From Monodelphis domestica (lineage: Eukaryota > Chordata > Mammalia > Didelphimorphia > Didelphidae): a stretch of 64,000 nucleotides of DNA. The position numbers were made by a program, and so were the translations under genes. Where the stretch lies: the NCBI RefSeq assembly GCF_027887165.1, contig NC_077231.1:124696194-124760193 (forward strand), written 5' to 3'. Position 1 is the first letter of the stretch. The number at the start of each line of letters is the position of its first letter. Shown here in pieces: positions 11,871-24,360 of the stretch. The notes beneath the pieces are model-generated. The model did no database searches, was not told the origin of the DNA, and was given only the letters and a program-made list of their open reading frames with translations.

Positions 11871-12937
11871 TTTTTGAAAGTTTTATTTAGTCAATTTAGA
11901 ACATTATTCCTTGGTTACATGAATCATATTCTTTCCCTCCCCCCAAACCCTTTCCATAGCTGACGCGCAATTCCACTAGGTTTTACATGTGCCCTTGATC
12001 AGAACCTATTTCCATGTTGTTGATGTTTGCACTAGGATGATCATTTAGTCTACATCCCCAATCATATCACCCTCGACCCATGTAATCAAGCAATTGTTTT
12101 TCTTCGGTGTTTATATTCCCACAGTTTTTCCTCTGAATGTGGATAGTGTTCTTTTTTGTAAATACCCCTGAGTTGTTCAGGATCATTGCATTGCCACTAA
12201 TGGAGAAGTCCATTACATTTGATTGTACCACAGTGTATCAATCTCTGTGTACAATGTTCTCCTGGTTCTGCTCCTTTCACTCTGCATCAATTCCTGGAGG
12301 TCATTCCAGTTCACAAGCAATTCCTCCAGTTTATTATTCCTTTGAGCACAATAGTATTCCATCACCAACATATACCACAATTTGTTCACCCATTCCCCAA
12401 TTGAAGAGCATCTCCTTATTTTCCAATTTTTTTGCTACCACAAAGAGCACAGCTATGAGTAATGTACAGGTCTTTTTCCTTATTAATCTCTTTGGGGTAC
12501 AAACCCAGCAGTGCTATGGCTGAATCAAAGGGCAGACAGTCTTTTAGTGCTCTTTGGACATAGTTCCAAATTGCCCTCCAGTGGATCAGTTCACAACTCC
12601 ACCAGCAGTGCATTAATGTCCCAACTTTGCCACATTTCCTCCAACATTCATTACTTTCCTTTGCTGTCTTGTTAGCCAATCTGCTAGTTGTGAGGGGATA
12701 CCTCAGAGATGTTTTGATTTGCATCTCTCAGATTATAAGAGATTTAGAACACTTTTTCATGTGCTTATTAATAGTTTTGATTTCTTTACCTGAAAATTGC
12801 CTATTCATGTCCCTTGCCCATATATCAATTGGAGAATGGCTTGATTTTTTGTACAATTGAATTTAGCTCTTTATAAATTTGAGTAATTAGACTTTTGTCA
12901 GAAGTTTTTGTTATGAAGATTGTTTCCCAATTTGTAT
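11871..12937 (-). mobile_element. 5'-truncated L1, minus strand
   Basis: T run at 11868 (poly(A) on the minus strand), 3' UTR, then ORF2 C terminus. It contains a 103-codon ORF2 remnant at 12416-12724. Target duplication cagccctctatttt (11857) against cagtcctctactttt (12938), slightly diverged. Confidence 0.88.
12416..12724 (-). pseudogene. L1 ORF2p C-terminal fragment
   Basis: Homologous to the remnant at 7249-7518: KCGKVGTLMHCWWSCELI, then DCLPFDSAIALLGLYPKE and an ALCGSKK block. A three-codon deletion follows CELI. Confidence 0.82.
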
Positions 12938-13036
12938 CAGTCCTCTACTTTTGATCCCACTCAAGAGCCTAATTATTAACTATTAGCCAAACTAGTCATT
13001 CTCCTTAAGAGACATGCTTACCAGCACTAACATCTT

Positions 13037-13725
13037 TTTTTAATAACATAATCATATTTATTTATTTATTTTTAGAGCATTATTTTATTTGGTCATTTCC
13101 GAGCATTATTCATTGGAGACAAAGATCATTTTCTTCTCTCCCTCCCCCCCCCCTTCCCCACCTATCCCATAGCCAACACTCGATTCCACTGGGTATCACG
13201 TGTGTTCTTGATTCGAACCCATTTCCGTGTTTTGGGTATTTGCATTAGAGTGTTCATTTAGAGTCTCTCCTCAAACATGTCCCCTCAACCCTTGTAGTCA
13301 AACAGTTGCTTTTCCTCTGTGTTTTTACTCCCACAGTTTGTCCTCTGCTTGTGGATAGTGTTTTTTCTCCTAGATCCCTGCAGATTGTTCAGGGACATTG
13401 CATTGACACTAATGGAGAAGTCCATTACGTTCGATTGTACCACAGTGTTTCAGTCTCTGTGTACAATGTTTTCTTGGTTCTGCTCCTTTCGCTCTGCATC
13501 AATTACTGGAGGTTGTTCCAGTCCCCATGGAATTCCTCCACTTTATTATTCCTTTGGGCACAGTAGTATTCCATCACCAACACACACCACAATTTGTTCA
13601 GTCATTCCCCAATTGAAGGGCATCCCCTCCTTTTCCAATTTTTGGCCACCACAAAGAGCGCAGCTATGAATGTTCTTGTGCAAGTCTTTTTCCTTATTAT
13701 CTCTTTGGGGTATAAACCCAGCGAT
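13037..13725 (-). mobile_element. 5'-truncated L1 with perfect 16-bp target duplication
   Basis: Bounded by ccagcactaacatctt at 13021-13036 and 13726-13741, identical. On the minus strand it reads from the ORF2 GLYP block through the 3' UTR to an A-rich tail. The 688-bp insertion is younger than the L1 100 bp to its left, judging by target-site conservation. Confidence 0.93.
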
Positions 13726-14327
13726 CCAGCACTAACATCTTAAGGGACACACTTTGCCCATAATGGTCTAGCCTGCCATCCTTGTTGCCTTATAGTCTTC
13801 TGCCTGCTCTGTGCTGAATAGCACCCTTTGATAACTCAAAACTCACCATATTTAGTTTGAATGAATAAATAATTTATAAATTTGTGATCTTTTCCTATCA
13901 GCAGTAGAGGTTTCAATCTGCAATTATCATAGCAGGTGATTTTTCTCAAAGAAACATAAATAACACATGGGTCATTGATGTTTTAAATGCAGTTTTGTAG
14001 TATACTTGAAAATTGTCTGTTCTCCTTGTCTAAAGGTTTTGCTCCTGTCTTCAGTTAGGATTTACAGTTTGAATTATAACTTTAGAATATAGGGATACTT
14101 TTTGAAAAATATTGATAGCATTTGTTATACTCTTGATTACCAAAGAATCTTTTTTAATCTTTTCCTGATTGATCATGCCCCTCACATCTACTATTCCAAA
14201 CCTGCTCTCATGTAGCCACTTAAGCCACCACGTTTATATTCTGTTCCCCAGGCACCAGCAAGGGACTTTACCTCAGAATTCTCCTAAAAGTTATTTAACT
14301 CATTTATTATATTTATTTTTATTTTAT

Positions 14328-14340
14328 TTATATATATATA

Positions 14341-14371
<31 letters not shown>
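14328..14371. repeat. (TA)n microsatellite with one TGTGCA interruption
   Basis: Alternating TA for about 44 bp. Confidence 0.95.
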
Positions 14372-14420
14372 GGTTTTTTTTTTTAGTTATTTCCTGCATC
14401 AGTTTACATAGGTTCTGGAA

Positions 14421-14935
14421 CTAATATTTTGGAAAGCAATTTGGAACTATGCCCAAAAGACTTTAGAACTGTGCAAATTCTTTGACCCAGCAATATCACT
14501 ACTAGTTCTGTATCCCAAAGAGATCAAAGAAAAAGGAGAAGGGGGCAGCTTGGGAAGCTTAGTGGATTGAGAACCAGGCTTAGAGATGGAAGGTCCTAGG
14601 TTCAAGTTTGGCCTCATAGACACTAGACCCTGGACAAGTCACTTAACTCCCATTGCCTAGCCCTTCTTGCTCTTCTGCTTTGGAAACAATACACAGTATT
14701 GATTCCAGGATGGAAGGTAAGGGTTTAAAAAAAAAAAAGAAGGGCCTATAGATACAAACATATTTATAGCTCTTTTTGTGTTGGCAAAGAATTGGGAGGG
14801 GATAAGTATGAATTTGTGTATGTGACTTCAATAGAATAATATTGTGCTGTAAGTAATGGTGGGCAAGATGGTTTCAGAAAAACGGGAAGATTTATATGAA
14901 AGTCATATAAAATGAAGTTAAAACTAGGTAATGTA
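14421..14935 (+). mobile_element. L1 ORF2 C-terminal fragment, plus strand, split by a SINE
   Basis: Starts with the KAIWNYAQK-type block (ggaaagcaatttggaactat), then FDPAIS..GLYPKEIK. The SINE at 14541 interrupts it. It resumes in the IFIALFVL-type block and ends near 14935. Confidence 0.7.
14541..14740 (+). mobile_element. Marsupial tRNA-derived SINE
   Basis: gggggcagcttgggaagctt head, ggttcaagtttggcct B-box region, and a body ending aaggtaagggtttaaaaaaa. Inserted in L1 sequence. Confidence 0.88.
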
Positions 14936-15029
14936 AGATTAAAAAATTAATATCCAAATACTTAAAGTATTATATTTTTATAAGAATTTATTAACAATAA
15001 CTTGGAGCAAAAGGAAAATAATAGCCTAA

Positions 15030-15845
15030 TTAAAAAAAAAGAAGCTTCCCAGGACCACATACGCAGGGCCATGAGAACGCAGAGCACCGTCAACAAGAGA
15101 GAGAGAAAAGCCCCATGCAGGCAGAAATTAGCAAGAGAGTAATGTTACAGAACCCATTTATACACATAAGGACGCAAACGTGGGGATGAAGGGAAAGGGA
15201 TGCTGGGAGATTAAGTCCAAGGGTACAAAATTTCTATTTACACATTTTATACCCTGTGATTCTTTGAGAAAACAGTCTCCCCAAGGGAGCATGTAAACAT
15301 AACAAACTTAAAACTTTAAAGATTTTTAACTAACAGTATATACAATATTGTAGTTTCTAAAGGGAATTTACAATAATTTGGGGATAAGAGGGAAATAAAA
15401 GAGAAAAAAACAAAACAAAACCAGTAATTGCTATGTTGGCAATAGACCAGTTTGGGGGCAGTCCCCTTTGGCATAAGACTATACATTCAAAAAAATGCGT
15501 TCAACCCTCCCATAGTTCAAATTCACCATATCTCAAAGTTCACTCTGAATCTTTTAGTGCAGCATGTGGTCTCTACAGGCATTTTCATGGTGCCTTCTCA
15601 AAAAAATTCACCTTCTGGATTCTGGGAGGTAATCTCTTGTTCCAAATTAGGCTCAAATTCAAATCAAAGTTCACAATAATAACATAGTTCCCTCCCCCTT
15701 CCCAAGGAGGATAATAACACATTTTCCCCTAAGGAGGATACAGGGATGCATATAGGAATCACATAGGGATACATAGTCAAGTCATAAGGTATATGAATCA
15801 ATTATCAAAAACATCAAAGAATCCAAAGAAATTTAAAATTAACTT
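15030..15845 (-). mobile_element. ERV fragment: partial 3' LTR plus adjoining internal region (family A relative)
   Basis: On the minus strand, internal sequence from about 15845 down to 15243 is followed by an LTR starting TGTAAATAGAAATT at 15242 with a TATAAAT promoter-like site. The internal part aligns with 57780-58150 of the larger ERV: the ggggcagtcccctttggcat block, gtgcagcatgtggtct against gtgcagtttatggtct, and the following ctggat segment. It also resembles 59050-59100 (aaggtatatgaatcaatt). No gag, pol or env frame is present. Confidence 0.65.
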
Positions 15846-15847
15846 CT

Positions 15848-15983
15848 GAAATCTGGCCTCAGACACTTCCCAGCTGTGTGACTCTGGGCAAGTCACCTGA
15901 CCCCCATTGCCTAGCCCTTACCACTCTTCTGTCTTGGAGCCAATACATAGTATTGACTCCAAGACGGAAGGTAAGGGTTTAAT
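15848..15983 (+). mobile_element. Marsupial SINE, 5'-truncated
   Basis: Begins inside the B-box region (aaatctggcctcagacac), with an intact body to aaggtaagggttt and an (ATA)n tail. Confidence 0.85.
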
Positions 15984-16557
15984 AAAAATAATAATAATAA
16001 TAACTTCTGAGTGAAATATAGATACCAAAAACTTGAAAAAATTCTAGGAAGAAAAAAATTTTTTAATCACAAAATGGTATCAAATGCTACAGAGAAGTCA
16101 GAAATAATGAAGGTTGAGAAAAGAGATTATAGTTTCAACTGAGTTCTAGGTATAGAAACTAGATGCATAATGGTTGAGAACTATGGAGGAAATAAGTATA
16201 AACTGCTTTTTCTGGAAGCCTGAATTGATAGGAGAATACAAATAGCATTAAATGAAGGTTTTTTTAAAATATGGGGTAGATCTAAACATGTTTGGAGGTA
16301 CCAGAGAAGTCAGTAGATAAGATGCTGAAAATTAGGCTGAGGATATGATTATGGGGCGAACTGCTATAAGAGATGGGTACAAGGAGAGAAGTAGAGAAAT
16401 TTTCATTGGCCAGAGGACTACCTTTTTCTTTTGAAACTAAAGTAAAGGTTGGATAGAAGTTGATGTTGAAGTGAGTTTGGAAATATGAAATTGGGGAAAA
16501 GAGGAATTTCTCCTTTACTCCAACACTGTCATTTTTCTTTTCTGTCTGGTACATCAA

Positions 16558-17700
16558 AGTTGTTTTAATTTACATGTCTCAGTGATTTAGAGGATTTTGT
16601 AGATGATAATGCACAAAGACAATAGTCATTCTCGGTCACCGAGAGACTACCACTATGTCATATGACTATAGATAACTTGATTTCTTCATATGGAAACTGC
16701 CTATTCAAATCATTTGACCATTTGTTAATTGATAATTGAGTGACTTATATTATTATAAATTTGATTCAGTTCTATATATTTGAGAAATGAAGCCTTCATA
16801 AGAGAAGCTTGCTGAAAAAAAAATTCTGTTTCTTGCCCTCCCTCTAGTCTTGGCTGCATTGATGTTGTTTGTGTAAAACTTTTTTAATTTAATGTAGTCA
16901 AAATTGTCCATTTTACATCCTTTTATCCTCTCCATCTCTTGTTTGGTCATAAGTTCTTCCTCTTATACATAGATCTGACAGACAAAACTTTTCATACTCC
17001 CCAAATTTGTCCATGATATCACCCTTAATGTTCAAGTCATGCACCCATCTTGACCTTATTTGGGGACATATTGTGAGATGTTAGCCCATAACCAGTCTCT
17101 ACCAAACTGCCTTCCATTTCTCCCAGTAATTCTTGTCAAACAATGAGTTCTTGTCCCCAAATTTTGGATCTTTTGAGTCTAATCAGATGCTAGATAAATC
17201 TACCACTGTGTATTATGTACCCCCATCTACTGATCCACTACTCTACTTCTTAGCTAGTACTTTTGATGATTTGATGATTATTGATTAGTAATACTATTTA
17301 AGATCTGGTACTTGTAGGCTACCTTCCTTCATTTTTTCCCCATTTATTTCCTTGATATTCTTGACCTTTTTTTCTTCCAAAAGAACTTTGCTATGGCACC
17401 AAATAAGTAAATTAATTTAAGTGAAACTGTCATTTTATCATATAGGCTCAACCTACCAACATACAATTAATATTTCTCCAATTGTTTAGATCTGTCTTTA
17501 TTTGTGTGAAAAAATGTTTTGTAATCATATTCATGTAGTTCTTAGGTTTGTATTGTCAAGTATAGACTCCCAAGCATTTTATATCGTCTACAGTTATTTT
17601 AAGTGATATCTCTCTATTTCTTACTACTGAACTTTGTTGGTAATATATAGAATGCTGGTAATTTGTGTGACTTTTGCTGAAGTTGTTGTTCATCTAGTTT
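16558..17700 (-). mobile_element. Old L1 ORF2 fragment, minus strand
   Basis: Reverse-strand ORF2 C-terminal half. The 65-residue frame at 16753-16950 contains DNFDYIKLKKFYT and a GFISQIYR-type block, both characteristic of mammalian L1 ORF2. It is interrupted at 16600-16655 by a short RTE tail. Confidence 0.75.
16600..16655 (+). mobile_element. RTE-LINE 3' tail, extreme 5' truncation
   Basis: From TAGATGATAATGCACAAAG it matches the 3' end of the full RTE element (30745 onward) almost base for base, including the hairpin CTCGG-TCA-CCGAG. The match starts exactly at the stop codon of the full element, so this copy is 3' UTR only. It sits inside older L1 sequence that resumes at gactatagataactt. 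Confidence 0.85.
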
Positions 17701-17729
17701 TTTAGTTTGCAAAGCATTTTACATATTTT

Positions 17730-17892
17730 TTATCTGCAGGTTACAGGTTCTGTTATTATCCTCATTTTATAGATGAGAAAACTAAGACAGAGATTGACTT
17801 TGTCCAGGATCACACAGCCAAGTATCTGAGGCTGGACTTGAACTTAGGTCCTCCTGACCTGGCACTGTCTCTATACCAGCTAGTTGACCCTA
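17730..17892 (-). mobile_element. MIR/MAR-type SINE relic
   Basis: Reverse-strand body: cattttatagatgagaaaac, ggatcacacagccaag, ggacttgaacttaggtcctc. Confidence 0.7.
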
Positions 17893-18929
17893 AGTGCAGT
17901 ATACTCTTGACTGCTCTCTTCCCTTATCTTTTCCCATTATTCCATTCTTAATTTCCTCTTTTGCAAAGGTAATCTCGAAGGTATTTTCTAGTTCTGGCAT
18001 TTTATGATTGTCTTGTACTCTAACTAAGATCACATCTGGTTTAGCACCCAATTCTACTTTTTAAGGAGTTCTTCAAGGAATTTTTATACATCTTTTCCCA
18101 TATCCATAGTCCTCTACCTCTGTAAAGAATGGGAAAATACATATAAATTTTTGAAACTTTTTTCAGACTAAGCTTGGTTATTTTTTTCTAATTTTTTTTG
18201 TTCTTCCATTGATATTGGTATCATATTTTCTTGGTTTTACTTCATTGCATCATTTCATAGAAGCCTTCTCAAACTTTTCTGAATTTTTGATCCTCATTTT
18301 CTCTTATAGTGTAGTAATTTTCCATCACATCAACATGAGTAAATAAATTGGGATATCTCTTTTGTTCTAGTTCTCTGATAGTAAAAAAAAAAATTGCTGC
18401 TGGGAATAAGTTTGCATATAAGATCCTTTTTAGCAAAATCTTTTCCTTTCCTGGAGTATATGCTTAGGAGTAAGATCTTTGGGTTGAAAGATTTAATTTT
18501 TTGCTTTTAAGTTTAGAAAGGTCTTCCCATTACATAGTTGAGTTAAACATCCCTTTGTTGGCAAAGCTATTTAACTTAATACATATAAATGTCTTATGGT
18601 AACTTGGGGTTGCTACTTTATGAAAACTTAGCCCTTTTCATAATGGTCAGAGTTAGCATTTCCTTACATTAATAGAACAAATGTACCTTCTCCCTCCCTC
18701 TCTACTGCATTTTGTTGCTAATTTTCATGACTTACTTTAGTATGTGTCTTAAATTATACTTTTCATAATTTAAAAAAATTAATATCTCAATGAAAAATGT
18801 TGGGTGGGGTAGGGAGGAGAGAACAGTTTTTTACTGATGTCTAATTAACTAAAAATAATTTAGATATTTTTAAATATAAAAGCTTTTTCCCCCTCTCTAT
18901 AATTTAGTTCATACTCTTAAGTCTTCTTG
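17893..18929. other. Non-coding; possible old L1 relic at about 18230-18560
   Basis: No coding frame. The phrase around 18350-18500 (aaattgctgctgggaataag, then ggagtatatgcttaggagta) resembles very old LINE/L1 minus-strand sequence, but I cannot be sure. Confidence 0.35.
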
Positions 18930-19180
18930 GTGCTCAGTTGTTTCAAGTCATTTTTGACTTCTGTGATTCCATTTGGAGTTTTCTTGTCAAGATAATAGTT
19001 TGTCATTTCCTTCCCCAACTCTTTCTACAAATGAGAAAACTAAGGCTAACTATAGGGTTAAATAACTTGCTCAGGATCACAAAACTAGTAAGTGTTCAAG
19101 GCTAAATCTAAATGGAGGAAGATGACTCTTCCTGACTCCAGGCCTAGCACTCTATCCACCAGGCCACCTAACTATCCCAT
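18930..19180 (-). mobile_element. Marsupial SINE with RTE-type tail (MAR1-like)
   Basis: The minus strand carries the tRNA-like head (tccaccaggccacctaacta), the middle body, and the distinctive tail with gtcatttccttccccaactc and the reverse of the GTC-x-ACTGAGCA type end. The same tail is on the plus-strand copy at 23578. Confidence 0.75.
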
Positions 19181-19463
19181 TTTAAGTATTAGTAAACTAA
19201 TATTCCTTAATTTAAGGCCTTTGTATATGTGATATGTTAAATTTGTACACCAAATAGAACTTCTCATCTTTGTTACTTGGCTACATTCTTCCTCACTCAA
19301 TTTGTTTTATCTGACCCTCTGGCAACCATTTGGAGGTACTGTATATCTGGGATATAGCCTGTGCATTCTTTTTATTTTGGTAATAGCTAGCCTTTCACTT
19401 TACTTTGACCTCAACACTGATTTTAAAATGGAGCAGCATTTGCCTGCTTGCTTTTTTTACCAG

Positions 19464-19511
19464 ACACATGACTGTGTCAGCTGCAATGCGGCAGAGCTTC
19501 ATGATAATGAG
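19464..19511 (+). other. Candidate 48-nt exon or conserved element (unproven)
   Basis: A long pyrimidine tract and CAG acceptor (gcttgctttttttaccag, ending 19463), 48 nt, then a strong donor AG|GTGAGC with GT at 19512-19513. The surrounding 250 bp is not a repeat I know and is richer in GC/CpG than its neighbours. If spliced between RIMKLB coding exons in phase 1 it would add a stop (TGA at its second full codon), so it could only be a 5' UTR or poison exon. Confidence 0.2.
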
Positions 19512-19859
19512 GTGAGCTGCCAGAGCGGCCTCCCTCTAGTCCCTAAATTATGAAGAGAAATCAGAGAAAGGAAGGAATTCTAGATTACTCTTCATTATCA
19601 AATATGCATACTTTGGGAAATCAAATGTGGCTGTGGGTGATGATGGAGTTAAACGAGAAGAAATTTGGAAATAAGATGAGGCAATTAAAGAAGAGGAATT
19701 AGGAAAAATATACAGACATGTCATAAGCTACATTATAGTGTAAAACACTGATGTTATTATGTCCATTGTCAGGCTTGTAGATTGTTGTGCCTTCTTTTGT
19801 TGTCCCTTGGTCCTGGGTTAGGTGGATGAATTAACCTATTAATTGTTCACCATTATAAC

Positions 19860-22150
19860 TTCTAGGCCTGCTATCTACCACCATCATTCACCAGTCTTTC
19901 CTCCATACATTTTATTTTACCTGTCCAGATCCACCTGGGTACAAGCAACCAGATTCTAAGTCATTCTCCCTTCTTTATCAAGGATTCCAGTATTTAGCTC
20001 ACTGCATAAGTCTTCATCTGAAATCTTGCCCTCAGGACCTGGAAATTTCAGTGTACATATTAATGTCCCTTAAAACACTCTGACAGCTCAACAATCTCTT
20101 TACTTCTCATGAGCCATATCTTTACTCATGAGCTATATATCTTTATTCCTCAAGGCAATTCACATAGATAGGCATACCTTATATTTCATTGTCACCCTTA
20201 CCACTATCAATATCCTTAATCACCTTCATCTCAAAAGTCCTGATTCTCAACATAATCTCATCTTTTTCTCTCCTTCTGCCTTACTTCTTTTAAATCCTTA
20301 CTATGACCTTTTTTTTTTAATCCTTACCTTCCTTCTTGGAATCAATACTGTGTATTGGTTACAAAGGCAGAAGAGTGGTAAGGGCTAGGTAATGGGGGTT
20401 AAGTGACTTGCCGAGGGTCACACAGCTGGGAAGTGTCTGAGGCCAGATTTGAATCTAGGACCTCCGGTCTCTAGGCCTGACTCTTAATCCACTGAGCTAC
20501 CCAGCTACCCTCTTCTACAGCTTTCTTTGTTCTTCTAGTCCTCCTTGCTCTAGCTTCACTTTCCTTTTCATAATCATAATCTTGAGTTAGTTAATTCAAA
20601 TATACTGTCTTCCACCTTTGAATTCCTTGACCCCTTGTTCTGTTGTTCTTCTCCAAACCTTGCTGCCAACTGAAGCTAGAGAAACTCATGTGCCTCTGCT
20701 TCATCCTTTACAGGATTTTATTTCAAATGGGTCCTCACTGACACACAGAAATCCTTTTATTTGTCTTTGATTGACTTTACTCTCCTCTGTACTCTTTTCC
20801 ATGCCACTTTCAACCTGTTAGCAAATAACCTCATCTCCTACAAAATAGAAAATATTCATCATGTGCCTCTACCTTATTCCATATCTTAGAATTAAATTTC
20901 TCTGAACAATCTCAGATCTCAAACTATATAATACTGCTTTATCTCTGAACTCCAACACATTTAGTTTAGGAGCCACTAATACAGAAGACTTTCCCTGGTT
21001 ATCCTTCAAATATTGGTATATTCTCTTTCATGAAATTACTTTATATAACTTTGAATATACTCTATATACTAGTGGTATCCCCACATATAGGATATAAACT
21101 CTTTGAAAAGAATATATTGTTTGAATTTTTAATATTCTTAGTGCCTAGTATAGTACCTTCTATAGCAAACTGCCCTATCATTCCTATTTTTTCACTAATG
21201 GCTAAAACATACCCATGTCCCATCCTGTACCCCTTACTTGTTCTTCCCATTCCTGCTAGCAATTGTCCTATATCTCTCCTCTGTTATGTATGGCTAAACT
21301 CCTAAAGAAAGCCATTTACAATAAATAAGTGGCTCCATTTCCTTTCCTTTTCTTCTCTTTTTTTACTCTTTTAAAGATCTAATTATTCTTCCCCTGGATA
21401 GTCTCTTCTCGCTGGGTTTTTGTGGCACTTCTCTCTCCTGGTTCTCCTTACTTACATGTTGAACATTTCCTCTGCTAAATCTTCATCCAAGTCACTTACA
21501 CTAATGGTGAGTGTCTTTCAAGGTTCTGTCCTAGTCCTTCTCTTCTTCCTCTATACTGTTTTGCTTTGTGATTTTATCTGCTCCTAGTGAATTCAGTTAT
21601 CATATTTATGCAAATGACTCAGATATACTTGTCCAGCCCTAACCCAAGGTTCAACCTCTTATTGGACATCGTAAACTGAATGTGCTCTATTTACCTTATA
21701 ATCTTACCATGACTAAAACTGAACTTAACTTTTCCCCTAAACCTACCTCTTTTTCCAATGTCACTCCAGGGGAACCACCATCTTCCCAGTTACCCAGGCT
21801 TGCAACCTATGTTCTATTCTTAATCCTCCACTCTCTCCCACCCTTCACTTTGTGCAACTCTGCCTGACATAAATCCGATTCATAAGCAAGGTCCTCTTTG
21901 AAAATGAAGGACTAATAATAACTGTAGGTATTCCGTACTTCTCTGAATCTTGCTAAAATCTCACCCTCTCAGGAGCCCTTTCCTAATCTCCTTTAATATT
22001 AGTGTTTTCTCTGTGAGATTATCTTCAGTTTGTTTTCTATATATCTTTTTTGAACATAGTTATTTGCATATTGTTTTCTCCAATAAACTGTGAGCACTGC
22101 TTCGGAAGCAGGAACTTTTTTGCCTTTCTTTTGGTGTTTTCTCTTTCCCC
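19860..22150 (-). mobile_element. L2-type LINE relic, fragmented
   Basis: Long pyrimidine-rich reverse-strand stretch with phrases such as ggggaaccaccatcttccca and cacttacactaatggtgag, of the kind found in L2 ORF2. Heavily decayed, and interrupted by a SINE at 20309. Boundaries are approximate. Confidence 0.45.
20309..20511 (-). mobile_element. Marsupial tRNA-derived SINE
   Basis: Minus-strand full-length copy from the T run to the head ccactgagctacccagctac. Confidence 0.92.
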
Positions 22151-23577
22151 CTGCCAAGAAAAGTTTTTTTCCATTGAGATTTATTGTAGGTTAGGAGTTC
22201 TTATAAGACAAACTACAGCCTACCAGATCTCTGAATAATAAGAAGTAGAAGTATGAATGCTGCCCATCATCCTAGACCTTGGGTACTTCTTAAAGGACAG
22301 GCACACACTTCTGGGCCTATGGAATTTCTTTTGGTCTTCTGACAACCTTCTCCATGTTGATGTAAGTGCCAATATGAATTTAAGAATCAAAGGATAAGTC
22401 TTTAGCAATAATGGGATTTGAGGCTATCTTGTTCATGCAGTCACATAATGAAAAAGCTCCACTTTTAATTGTGTATTAGTAAAGGCCCATGCTATTCAAA
22501 CTTTCTTGAAAAATAAGAGCACCCATTGGTCAGAATGCTCATGCTTGAGTGCAGATTGGCCAGGATACATGAGCCTAGTCATAGACACTACACTTGGGTT
22601 TGATGGTTGAGGTAATTCAACCTTTACACATATTAAAGACTCTGAGTCCTTAATAGAGGTATCTAAGGGTGGGAGGATGAATGGAAGAATTGATTGATGC
22701 TCTGATGTTTATAATTAGCTTAAAGATAGTATATAGTCAGTGGTACTGGGAGGTAGTAATTACCTCAGGATAGGCTATCTCAGATTGGATATCGATATCC
22801 TTAGAATGACCTTGACAGAAACCTCCTTGATTTTAAACAGACTGTGGCAAGGCAAGTATTTTATGGAAGTTAGAAGAAAACACTTTAATTCTTGATATCT
22901 AGAAACAGGTTTATAATAAGCCATACTTAATTTCAAAATTTCTATGTAGAAAGGGTCTCAAAATGGGGATTTTCAGCTTGCTTTCACAATTAACAATAAC
23001 AAACAATTGACTTGTTCCATCAGTCATCCTCACTTCTACTGATAGAGATTGACAGATTAGCAGCATCTCGAGTTTTGAGCTGTGTTAAAAGGAATCAACA
23101 TACTAGTGAAAAAGGAATTAATTTAGCCTTTTGTACTCCAAATATTTTCTCCAGAAGATTATTCCCACCAACCCGCCTTACTTATCTAATATTTAGTCTC
23201 TGCCTATTACTAGCTCCTTCCCCGATATTAGAGATATGCTTAAATTTCCCTTTTCTTTTAAAAGAACAAACCCTGACTAGGGTTCTACTCCCCACCCCCA
23301 GCTATATTTTTCCCCTTTTCATATAAAAAGTACCCTTTCTGATTAAAAAACAACAAAAAGAAGCCCAACCTTTTATTCATGTGTTTTCTTTTATATTAGC
23401 TACTTTTTTATATGCGACCTCTCCTCCATGAGAGATCTCTCATATAAAGTACAACAATTAAACAGAACATAACAAAGTAACCTCATCTTTAAGGGTATTC
23501 AACATTTCTCATCTGTAGCACTCCTCTGCAACCAATTTTTGATTATTTTTTTTTAACAAAATACTGTTTCCTTCTAG
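22151..23577. other. Non-coding, nothing recognised
   Basis: No coding frame or repeat that I can name. Confidence 0.45.
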
Positions 23578-23815
23578 TACAGCTGGGTAGTAGATAGAGT
23601 GCTGAGCCTGGAGTCAGGAAGACATGTGTTTAAATGTGGCCCCAGACTTACTGTCTGACCCTAGGAAGTCACTTAACCCTGTTTGCCTTAGTTTCCTTAT
23701 CTGTAAAATGAGCTGGAGAAAGAAATAGCAAATCACTCTAGGATCTTTGCCCAAAAATACTCCAAAGGAGATCATGAAGAGTCAGACAATTGGAATGATT
23801 CAACAACAAGAGCAA
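23578..23815 (+). mobile_element. Marsupial SINE with RTE-type tail (MAR1-like)
   Basis: Head acagctgggtagtagataga, tRNA-like B box, a body through aaaatgagctggagaaag, then the RTE-tail phrase gagatcatgaagagtcagac and an aac-rich end. Established knowledge: SINEs of this type are moved by RTE LINEs. Confidence 0.85.
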
Positions 23816-24039
23816 ATTTCTCTATAACAAAGATGCATAGTCTGGCCAAACAGATTTTCTCACTGGTTATATACAAAACACATGTGACTTATTTTGCACT
23901 GTACATCTGTCAATTCTGTCAAGATATAGATGATATTATGGTTCATTATTAGCCCTCTGGAATAACCATCATAGTGCTTATACCTTTCAATATTGTATTT
24001 GTTTATGGTGTGGCTGTTATAAGAATTATTCTTCCAGCT

Positions 24040-24360
24040 CTATTCATTTCATTATTTATCCATTTATGTGTTCAAATTTGTTCATTTTTATAATATCTGT
24101 TTTGTATAAATTCTTCGAATTCTTACTTCACCCTGCCTTAGTCCATATAAGTCTTTATGTGTCTCTTTAAAATCATCTATTTCTTCTGGCATAGTAGCAT
24201 TCCATCACATTCCTATACGACATTTTATTTAGTCAATCTTCAGTTGATGTGATGTGGATCCCTTTAGTTTCCAGTTTTACCTTTCTTTCTATCTCCAGCT
24301 TTTAGCATAGTTTCTGGCACAACATAGGCACTTAATAAATGCTTGTTGATTTGACTCAAC
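24040..24360 (-). mobile_element. Old L1 relic followed by an L2 3' end
   Basis: 24040-24280 resembles L1 minus-strand sequence (tctggcatagtagcattcca, then gtcaatcttcagttgatg). 24290-24355 matches the L2 3' terminus (gcacttaataaatgcttgtt). Confidence 0.5.

Noticed and set aside
12137..12523. 128-codon plus-strand frame, and the similar one at 13319-13669
   Set aside because: The same antisense-L1 effect; both repeat the peptide pattern seen at 6922.
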